Positions 1 to 6,436 of a stretch of DNA of 64,000 bases are shown here, one piece after another; within the stretch, counting starts at the first letter, position 1; each line of letters starts with the position of its first letter. Made by a program: the position numbers and the translations under genes. The notes below the pieces were generated by a model. It did not search any database. It was not told where the DNA came from and was given only the letters and a program-made list of their open reading frames with translations. The stretch is from Streptomyces sp. TRM68416 (GTDB lineage Bacteria > Actinomycetota > Actinomycetes > Streptomycetales > Streptomycetaceae): positions 1 through 64,000 of the forward strand of contig NZ_JACVWU010000025.1 of NCBI RefSeq assembly GCF_014596915.1. Direction: 5' to 3'.

Positions 1-137
1 CCCGGGCGGGGGGCCCCCCCCACCACCAGAAGGGGTGAACGGTCGTAACTTTCCCGCGCGGGTCGCGTTCGATCGCGCTAAGAGATCAAGCAGTTACGTT
101 TCGTTAGGTCACGGCCGTTTCCGGCGCGCGGGCGCCC
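1..137. other. Intergenic sequence downstream of the DUF3152 gene
   Basis: Window edge. It holds the 3' flank of the DUF3152 gene. I see a GC-rich hairpin-like run at about 120-137 but no gene or clear signal. The neighbouring gene to the left lies outside the window. Confidence 0.5.
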
Positions 138-1733
138 TCAGTTCCCGGGATACGCCCACGGGTTGGCGCGGCAGCGGATGCCGTCGTGCTCGAGGAACTT
201 GGTCTGCTGCTGCATGACCGGGGCGAGGTCGCCGTCCTTGTCGCACGTGACGTGGCGGTAGCCGAGCCGGTGGCCGACCTCGTGATTGATCAGCATCTGC
301 CGGTAGGCGTGGATCCGGTCGCCGTAGGTCTCCGAACCCTGCGCCCACCGATAGGCGTTGACCATCACGCGCTCGGTGGCGGCCGAGTCGCAGGACACGT
401 TGTCCACAGTGGTGTCCAGACCGGACTTGGCGCACCAGTCGGCGGTCGTACCGGGGCTGGCCAGGGTGATCACGAAGTCGGGCGTGCCGGAGTGGATGCG
501 CTCGAAGGTACGGGCGCCGTTGTGGGCCCAGCTCCGGTCGTCGTTCAGCGTCTTCTGCACGGCCTGCGCGAAGAGTTCGCCGTCGAGCCCGAGGCCCTGC
601 TCCACGTCCACGCGGTACGTGAACTTCTGCCCCTTGCCGGGCGCCTTGTCGATCCCCTGGATCGCGTCGAACTTCCCCGAGCCGTCGAGCGTGGGGCTGA
701 GCGGGTACTTCCTGTCCATCCGCTGCTCGTACGTCAGCGGCGCCGCCGCGGTCGGCTCCCCGGCCGGCGTCGGCCGCCCGTCGCTGCGCGAGGCGGAGTC
801 CCGGGCCTCCCGCGCGCGGTCCCCCGCGGACTGCGACTGTACGTCGGTGTCGTCGCCCCGGTCGGTGACCTGCCCGGCCACGACGACCGCCAGCACGGTG
901 GTGACGGCGGCGGCCGCGATGCCGGTGAAGGTCCGCCCCCTGGAGCCCTTGGCGGGCGCGGGTTCGCCGGTCGGCGGGGCGTCGTAGGGGTCGGTGCCGC
1001 CCCCGATGCCGCTGCCGTCGGCGGACCAGTCGGTGACGGAGGCGTACGCGTCGGCGGCCGTACGGGGCTCGAAGACGTCGACGTCACCGAAGGCGTCGAC
1101 GTAGTCCTGCCGCGGCCCACGACCACCACCCGGCGCCGGCCGCTGCCGCGGCACACCGACCCCGGGCTCGGCCGACGGAGCCGCCACGCCGGCCCCCCTC
1201 AACTCACCCCAGCCACCCCCGGCTTCCCTCTGCTCCGGATGCCCACCACGCGCGCGAGGGGTTCCGTGAGCGGGCGTGCCGTCGGGGAAGCGGGGGACGC
1301 CATGAGCCGGCGTGCCGTCAGGGAAGCGGGGAACGCCATGAGCCGGCGTGCCGTCACCAAACCGCGGCATGCCATGGGCAGGCGTGCCGTCCGGAAACCT
1401 GGGGACGCCATGAGCCGGCGTTCCGTCTGCGAGCCGCGGCACCCCGTACGCCGCCGGCCCACCGCCCGGGCTCCCCTGCGGTGCCCCCTCCGGACCGGCC
1501 GCCCAACGACCAGCCCCAACACCGGCGTCCGGCCAACCATCCCGCGGCCCCTGCGGCCCCTGCGGCCCCTGTGATGCTCGCGCCCCCTCCGGCCCAGGCA
1601 CCCCCTGAGCGACCCCGGGTGCTACCCGCCCCCTCCAAAGCCCGCGCCCCGTACCCGTACCCGTGCGCGCACTCGTACCCGTCTCGGCGTCATCGCCCTT
1701 GGGGACAGGCCCCCGGCGGCTGTGGCGTCCCAC
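138..1733 (-). CDS. DUF3152 membrane-anchored protein with metzincin-type zinc motif
   Basis: A 531-residue protein. The first 260 or so residues are low-complexity and Gly/Pro/Ala-rich and include six 12-residue repeats. One membrane segment (about 270-290) follows, then an extracellular DUF3152 domain. Near residue 484 the sequence reads HEVGHRLGYRH, which fits the metzincin signature HExxHxxGxxH, and a Met follows about 20 residues later as a possible Met-turn. This suggests a surface zinc peptidase, although substrate and activity are unknown. The GTG start lies 8 bp after the upstream hydrolase stop, with a GAGG-type ribosome site spanning the junction, so the two genes are probably co-transcribed. 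The family match resembles M. tuberculosis Rv3207c. Family assignment is firm; peptidase function is inferred. Confidence 0.85.
   Translation of the reverse strand: MGRHSRRGPVPKGDDAETGTSARTGTGTGRGLWRGRVAPGVAQGVPGPEGARASQGPQGPQGPRDGWPDAGVGAGRWAAGPEGAPQGSPGGGPAAYGVPRLADGTPAHGVPRFPDGTPAHGMPRFGDGTPAHGVPRFPDGTPAHGVPRFPDGTPAHGTPRARGGHPEQREAGGGWGELRGAGVAAPSAEPGVGVPRQRPAPGGGRGPRQDYVDAFGDVDVFEPRTAADAYASVTDWSADGSGIGGGTDPYDAPPTGEPAPAKGSRGRTFTGIAAAAVTTVLAVVVAGQVTDRGDDTDVQSQSAGDRAREARDSASRSDGRPTPAGEPTAAAPLTYEQRMDRKYPLSPTLDGSGKFDAIQGIDKAPGKGQKFTYRVDVEQGLGLDGELFAQAVQKTLNDDRSWAHNGARTFERIHSGTPDFVITLASPGTTADWCAKSGLDTTVDNVSCDSAATERVMVNAYRWAQGSETYGDRIHAYRQMLINHEVGHRLGYRHVTCDKDGDLAPVMQQQTKFLEHDGIRCRANPWAYPGN
1273..1452 (-). 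repeat. 36-bp tandem repeat in the DUF3152 gene
   Basis: Five consecutive 36-bp units (starts 1273, 1309, 1345, 1381 and 1417) encode a 12-residue unit of the type PDGTPAHGVPRF. The units differ at a few bases and the reading frame is kept. The repeat lies in the predicted cytoplasmic, disordered N-terminal part. Confidence 0.85.
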
Positions 1734-1741
1734 GTCCCGCC

Positions 1742-2914
1742 TCAGCTCCCCGCGTTCTCGGTCAAGGCTTCACCGTCGACCACCGACGCACCACCGCCGC
1801 CAGCCGACGCATCACCGCCCCCAGACGCACCGCAGTCAGCCGAGGCACCGCCATCAGCCGACGCGCCACCGCCAGCCACCGTTGCACGCCCGCCAGCCAC
1901 CGTCGCGCCCCCCGCCGCCGACGAGCCGCCGTCCGCCGGTCCGGCACCGCCCGCCGGCTCCCCCGAATCCGCCAGGAGCTCATGAAAGGCCCGGGCCACG
2001 GTGTCCGGGTACTCCATCATCGCCACATGCCCGGCGTCGGGCAGGCTGAGCAGTCGGGAGTAGCGGAAGGCGCGGGCCGCGCGCTGGGCCATGCGGTAGC
2101 CGACGAGCTGGTCCCGGCCGCCGTAGACGAGGAGTGTCGGCGCGAGGACGCGCTCGGCCTGGCGCCAGAGCGCGTGCTGGCCGCCGAGGGTGTACGCGTT
2201 GACGATCCCGCGCGCGGAACGCGTCATCGCGTCCCAGAAGTACGGCAACCGCAGCCGCCGCTCCATCTCCTCCACGGCGTTGCGGAACGCCTCCGGCGAC
2301 ACCCGCGCGGGATCGCCGTAGCACAGCGCCGTGACCTCGCGGACCCGCTGCTCCGCCGTCCACTCCCTGGTGAACCGGGTGAAGAGCGCGGCCACGCCGG
2401 GCAGCGCCAGCAGGGCCGTCGGTACGGCGGTGCGCTGGACGCGGATCTCGGGCAGGGCGGGCGACACAAGGGTCAGCGTACGGACCAGGTCCGGCCGCAC
2501 CGCGGCGACGCGTGTGGTGACCGCACCGCCGAGTGAGTTGCCGAAGAGATGCACGGGTCCGCGCCCCGACGCGTCGAGGTAACGGATGACCGCGCGCGCG
2601 TGGGCCGTGACCGAGTAGTCGCCGTCGTCCGGCGGCGGGGAGTCACCGAAGCCGGGCAGGTCGACGGCCTCACCGTCGACGGCCCCCTCCAGCTCCTCCA
2701 TCAGCGCCGACCAGTTCTGCGAGGAACCGCCGAGTCCATGGACGTAGAGCGCGGGCGGCAGGCCCTCGCGCGCGGGGGGCCTGGACCGCACCGACAGCGT
2801 GATGCCCGGCAAACCGACCGACCGCAGCCGCTCCCCCTCGGCGACCCGGACGGTCGCCACCTTCGGCAGTACATTGGCCGCCGGGAAGGCGGACGGCAGC
2901 TCGGTCGAAGACAT
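1742..2914 (-). CDS. Alpha/beta hydrolase with disordered C-terminal tail
   Basis: A 390-residue alpha/beta hydrolase. The oxyanion-side motif HGLGG occurs near residue 59, the nucleophile elbow GNSLGG near residue 125, and the late histidine in DAGH near residue 297. The last 75 or so residues are a Gly/Ala/Ser-rich tail that the family does not normally carry. The substrate cannot be read from sequence. The ATG is preceded by a -10-like TAACAT only 6 nt upstream and no Shine-Dalgarno sequence, which suggests a leaderless mRNA. It is followed directly by the DUF3152 gene, probably in one operon. No signal peptide is seen. Confidence 0.85.
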   Translation of the reverse strand: MSSTELPSAFPAANVLPKVATVRVAEGERLRSVGLPGITLSVRSRPPAREGLPPALYVHGLGGSSQNWSALMEELEGAVDGEAVDLPGFGDSPPPDDGDYSVTAHARAVIRYLDASGRGPVHLFGNSLGGAVTTRVAAVRPDLVRTLTLVSPALPEIRVQRTAVPTALLALPGVAALFTRFTREWTAEQRVREVTALCYGDPARVSPEAFRNAVEEMERRLRLPYFWDAMTRSARGIVNAYTLGGQHALWRQAERVLAPTLLVYGGRDQLVGYRMAQRAARAFRYSRLLSLPDAGHVAMMEYPDTVARAFHELLADSGEPAGGAGPADGGSSAAGGATVAGGRATVAGGGASADGGASADCGASGGGDASAGGGGASVVDGEALTENAGS

Positions 2915-2920
2915 GCGGCA

Positions 2921-2926
2921 ATGTTA
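2921..2926 (-). promoter_or_regulatory. Leaderless-type -10 box of the alpha/beta hydrolase gene
   Basis: TAACAT lies 6 nt before the ATG on the minus strand. This spacing puts the transcription start at or next to the start codon. No convincing -35 element is visible. Confidence 0.5.
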
Positions 2927-3144
2927 CGAGACGATCACGCAGTGGTTCATGTGTTCGCCGTCACAAGCGGAAGAAGTGTCCACTTGCTTCGCGCGCTCTC
3001 CACACGCCCCCCACGCGCGCGGGGAGTGACCCTCCGGACGCGGATCGCATAGCGCCCCGATCGCGTGTCTCCTACGCTCATAAAGAGGGCACCCGCGTGT
3101 GGCCCCTGCTTTTCCCAGGGACGTTCGTAGGAAGGGAGCCCATC

Positions 3145-3369
3145 ATGGCCGTAGACCCCACCGACCCCGAGACGTTCGAGGACGACGACACCCAGGACGC
3201 CGAGGAGTTCGACGTCGAGGCCCCCGCGGCCGACGCGGCCGAGCAGCACACCGAGGTCGCGTCCGACCGCGACGACCCGCTGACCGGCGTGAACCCGGAC
3301 CGCGCCAACGAGGCCGACCTCATCGAACAGGCCCGGGTCGTCTCCCAGGACGAGGACGACTATCGGTGA
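3145..3369 (+). CDS. Small acidic hypothetical protein
   Basis: A 74-residue protein, very rich in Asp and Glu, with no membrane segment or cysteine. The start at 3145 is chosen because a GAAGGGAG ribosome site lies about 7 nt upstream; in-frame starts further upstream lack one. It is divergent from the hydrolase gene and shares a 230-bp intergenic region with it. The composition suggests a soluble, probably disordered protein. I recognise no family and assign no function. Confidence 0.65.
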   Translation: MAVDPTDPETFEDDDTQDAEEFDVEAPAADAAEQHTEVASDRDDPLTGVNPDRANEADLIEQARVVSQDEDDYR

Positions 3370-3623
3370 CGGAAGGCGCCGGAAAGGTGCCGATGAGGTC
3401 CCGGGGAGGTGCCGATGAGGCCCCGTGGAAGGCCTCGCGGAGGTCCCGCTGAGCAGGAGGGAGGCCGATTTTTGCCCGCTGGACCCCTGTTCCAAACCTT
3501 CTGTACTGCTTTCGCCATCGTCCGGTCCGTGAAATTCTGCGCTCGCACCGCGCACACCCGGGTTACCGAAAAGTACGATGGCGGCGCGGCGCACACCGCA
3601 TATGGACGACTTTGGGAGGCGGC
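3370..3623. other. Intergenic region with a short direct repeat
   Basis: The region holds two copies of AGGTGCCGATGAGG (starting near 3385 and 3408) right after the small acidic gene. Nearer the TetR gene it becomes more AT-rich (3470-3560) and probably carries that gene's promoter. No clear operator palindrome was found. Confidence 0.5.
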
Positions 3624-4265
3624 GTGACAGCCATCGAGCAGACAGAGGCGGCACGCCCGCGAGGTACGCGCCTGCCGCGCCGTGCCCGACGGAACCAGCT
3701 GCTGGGCGCCGCCCAGGAAGTATTCGTGGCGCAGGGCTACCACGCGGCCGCGATGGACGACATCGCCGAGCGGGCCGGCGTCAGCAAGCCGGTGCTCTAC
3801 CAGCACTTCCCGGGCAAGCTCGACCTCTACCTCGCCCTGCTGGACCAGCACTGCGAGTCGCTGATCCAGGCCGTACGGCACGCCCTGGCGTCGACGACCG
3901 ACAACAAGCAGCGCGTACGGGCCACCATGGACGCCTACTTCGCCTACGTCGAGGACGACGGCGGCGCCTTCCGGCTGGTCTTCGAGTCGGACCTGACCAA
4001 CGAGCCCGCGGTACGCGAGCGCGTGGACAAGGTCACGAACGACTGCGCGGAGGCCATCCGCGACGTCATCGCGGAGGACACCGGCCTCTCCCCCGCGGAG
4101 GCCATGCTCCTCGCCTCCGGTCTGGGCGGCCTCGCCCAGGTCGTGGCGCGCTCCTGGCTGCACAGCGACCGCAGCGTCCCGCGCGACGAGGCGGTGCAGT
4201 TGCTGACGTCGCTGGCGTGGCGGGGCATCGCCGGATTCCCGCTGCACGGCACGGACCACCACTGA
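3624..4265 (+). CDS. TetR/AcrR-family transcriptional regulator
   Basis: A 213-residue regulator. The N-terminal helix-turn-helix (about residues 20-65) reads DDIAERAGVSKPVLYQHFPGK, typical of TetR proteins; the rest is an all-helical ligand and dimer domain. GTG 3624 is preferred over TTG 3612 because GGGAGGC lies just upstream. The gene sits before the DUF3107 gene, as Rv3208 does before Rv3208A in M. tuberculosis, so this is a conserved housekeeping neighbourhood. Ligand and targets are unknown. Confidence 0.9.
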   Translation: MTAIEQTEAARPRGTRLPRRARRNQLLGAAQEVFVAQGYHAAAMDDIAERAGVSKPVLYQHFPGKLDLYLALLDQHCESLIQAVRHALASTTDNKQRVRATMDAYFAYVEDDGGAFRLVFESDLTNEPAVRERVDKVTNDCAEAIRDVIAEDTGLSPAEAMLLASGLGGLAQVVARSWLHSDRSVPRDEAVQLLTSLAWRGIAGFPLHGTDHH

Positions 4266-4400
4266 CCGAGCGTTTGTTCCCGCCCGCTGTTCGCTCCTGG
4301 CGTTCTTGCGCGGAGCGTGTACGTCCCCTCACCGGGCTAATGTGTGCTGGGTACGGCGCGGTAGGCCGCGCACTTCACTGACCGTCGGAGGGACATAGCC

Positions 4401-4628
4401 GTGGAGGTCAAGATCGGCGTGCAGCACGCGCCCCGCGAGATCGTTCTGGAGAGCGGTCAGAGTGCCGAGGAAGTCGAGCGGGCGGTGTCCGAGGCGCTGG
4501 CCGGCACGTCGCAGCTGCTGAGCCTCGTGGACGAGCACGGCCGCAAGGTCCTCGTCCCGGCCGACCGTCTCGCGTACGTCGAGCTCGGCGAGCCGGCCCC
4601 GCGCAAGGTGGGCTTCGGCGCGCTGTAG
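4401..4628 (+). CDS. DUF3107 family protein (TB9.4-like)
   Basis: A 75-residue soluble protein covering the full DUF3107 family. It starts MEVKIGVQHAPREIVLES and ends in the typical LAYVELGEPAPRKVGFG. The GTG start at 4401 follows a GGAGGGAC ribosome site. It lies 135 bp after the TetR gene and is followed by a strong terminator. Function is unknown. The actinobacterial relative Rv3208A (TB9.4) sits in the same gene order. Confidence 0.9.
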   Translation: MEVKIGVQHAPREIVLESGQSAEEVERAVSEALAGTSQLLSLVDEHGRKVLVPADRLAYVELGEPAPRKVGFGAL

Positions 4629-4643
4629 ACAGCGGACGACATT

Positions 4644-4680
4644 CGGAGGGTCCGGCGGTTCACGACCGCCGGACCCTCCG
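4644..4680 (+). terminator. Terminator after the DUF3107 gene
   Basis: A perfect 16-bp inverted repeat (arms 4644-4659 and 4665-4680) with a 5-nt loop begins 15 nt after the stop codon. It has no T-run, as usual for Streptomyces terminators. Confidence 0.85.
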
Positions 4681-4891
4681 GCGTTCGCGCACCGTGACCC
4701 CACCCGCCCTCCACTCCGCTCTCAGCCCGCCCTCCACCCGCTCTCATCCCGCTCCCCTCCCGCTCTCCTCCCGCTCTCCTCCACGGATGGAGCACAACTC
4801 GAACACAGGGGAGGATTGGATTCCGCAGGTCAGGGGTATGACGGGCTACGACCGTTTCGAGCAGGCCGGCCATGTGGGAGGGACCCTCACC

Positions 4892-5161
4892 ATGCTCTTG
4901 GAAGCGCTCAGTTCCGCGATCCTCGGCCTGGCCCTGGCGTGGGCGGCGGCTCACCGCCTGCCGCACCGTCTCCCCGCCCGCTCCCTCGTCCTCTCCACCG
5001 GTGCCGCGGGCGCCCTCTTCGGCGCCTTCATCACCCACACGGCCCTCGGCTTCGGCAACCTGCTGCTGATCCTGGCAGGCGCCACGGCCGTCTCGGCAGC
5101 CTCGCTCTCGCTCCTGCTGCGCCCGGCGGGCAGAAGACTGGGCCGCTCAGCGACGGCTTAG
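4892..5161 (+). CDS. Small three-helix membrane protein
   Basis: An 89-residue protein made almost entirely of three hydrophobic segments (about 4-22, 33-52 and 57-77) with a basic C-terminus. ATG 4892 is chosen for the GGGAGGGACC site just upstream; the longer in-frame extension from 4694 is Ser/Pro-rich, lacks a good site and overlaps the region after the terminator. I recognise no family. It is followed by a dispersed GC-rich repeat and a convergent gene. Confidence 0.6.
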   Translation: MLLEALSSAILGLALAWAAAHRLPHRLPARSLVLSTGAAGALFGAFITHTALGFGNLLLILAGATAVSAASLSLLLRPAGRRLGRSATA

Positions 5162-5196
5162 ACAAGCGACCTGACACTTAGGCAGACGGCCTGACA

Positions 5197-5236
5197 GGGG
5201 CGCCCCGTAGGGGCGCGGGGAACTGCGCGACCAGCC
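5197..5236 (+). repeat. Dispersed intergenic repeat A, copy 1
   Basis: Contains the core GGGGCGCGGGGAACTGCGCG followed by ACCAGCC, preceded by the self-complementary GGGGCGCCCC. It lies between the convergent small membrane protein and ferritin-like genes. The same core recurs at 14951, 22895 and 40330, with a degenerate inverted copy near 18840. Confidence 0.85.
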
Positions 5237-5303
5237 CCCACCACCAACCGGCAGCCGCGCAACGCCCCGAACCGCCCGCCTCCCCCATCACCCACACAGA
5301 GCG

Positions 5304-6038
5304 CTACGCAGCCAACCCCAACGCGGCCATCCGCTTGGTGTGCGCCTCGGTGATCCGCGAGAACATCCGGCCGACCTCGGCCAGATCGAACCCGTCGGCC
5401 ACCCCGCCCACGAGCATCGTCGACAGCGCGTCCCGGTCGGCGACCACCCGCTGGGACTGCGACAGCGCCTCCCCCATCAGCCGCCGCGCCCACAGCGCGA
5501 GCCGTCCGCCCACGCGCGGGTCCGCGTCGATCGCGGCGCGCACCTTCTCCACGGCGAAACCGGCGTGCCCGGTGTCGTCGAGCACGGCGAGCACGAGCTC
5601 ACGGGTGTCGGAGTCGAGCCGGGCCGCGACCTCCCGGTAGAAGTCACTGGCGATCGAGTCGCCGACGTAGGCCTTGACCAGACCCTCCAGCCAGTCCGAC
5701 GGCGCCGTCTGCTTGTGGAAGCCGTCCAGCGCGGCGACGAACGGCTCCATCGCCGCCGTCGGCTCCGCCCCGATCTCGGTCAGCCGGTCCCGCAACTGCT
5801 CGAAGTGGTGGAACTCGGCCGAGGCCATCTTCGCCAGCTCCGCCTTGTCCTCCAGCGTCGGCGCCAGCTTGGCGTCCTCCGCCAGCCGCTCGAACGCCGC
5901 GAGTTCCCCGTACGCGAGCGCACCGAGCAGGTCGACGACCGCGGCGCGGTACTGCGGTTCGGCGGAGGCCTTCGCCCAGTCCTGGGCAGCGACTCCGGTG
6001 TGTTCGACGGGAGCTTCAGGCTTGTCAGAGGAGGTCAT
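5304..6038 (-). CDS. Ferritin-like fold protein (MiaE-like)
   Basis: A 244-residue, all-helical ferritin-like protein that resembles tRNA hydroxylase (MiaE-type) domains and M. tuberculosis Rv3210c. A candidate diiron-type motif ExxH is present (SAEFHHFE, around residue 83). The partner motif near residue 157 reads DDTGH, with Asp where a Glu would be usual, so iron binding is uncertain. ATG 6038 is preferred over GTG 6047 because a -10-like TATTGT (6046-6051) overlaps the latter, so a transcript would start near 6038. It is convergent with the small membrane gene and divergent from the helicase. Confidence 0.8.
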   Translation of the reverse strand: MTSSDKPEAPVEHTGVAAQDWAKASAEPQYRAAVVDLLGALAYGELAAFERLAEDAKLAPTLEDKAELAKMASAEFHHFEQLRDRLTEIGAEPTAAMEPFVAALDGFHKQTAPSDWLEGLVKAYVGDSIASDFYREVAARLDSDTRELVLAVLDDTGHAGFAVEKVRAAIDADPRVGGRLALWARRLMGEALSQSQRVVADRDALSTMLVGGVADGFDLAEVGRMFSRITEAHTKRMAALGLAA

Positions 6039-6436
6039 GAAGCGCACAATAGCCCGCTCGCCGGAAGGCGGAAGGCCCTGGTCAATCAGTGTGACGACGA
6101 CTACGTGACCAAATCGGCCATCGCATGTGCGTGATTCCGGGGTATGGTGGTAATGCGCCTGCTGAGTACGTCGACGCTGTTCGACGGTGTCTCGACGGGC
6201 CGCACGTATGAGGATGCCCGGTCGGTGGCCCGATCGGCTCCGACCCGACAGCCCCTCGTCCGTACGGCACTGTGCGTACGGATTCCCGGGGGGACACCCT
6301 CAGCGGTACGAGCGCTAGAGCGTCGGCAGTGGTCCCGTGCCCTACGGCTTGCCCGTAAGGCAGCCGACGTCCCCGGCACGGTCCGTCACAGACCCCCGCG
6401 CTCGCCTCGCACCGCGCACACAGAAGAGGCAGCACC
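6039..6436. other. Long intergenic region and structured 5' leader of the helicase gene
   Basis: About 400 bp between divergent genes. 6046-6051 (TATTGT on the minus strand) is the likely -10 of the ferritin-like gene. Towards the helicase, 6321-6368 can fold: GTCGGC pairs with GCCGAC and, inside, CCTACGG pairs with CCGTAAGG with one bulged A. A second stem, GTGCC with GGCAC, competes with the first. The leader probably controls helicase translation or mRNA stability; this is inference. Confidence 0.5.
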
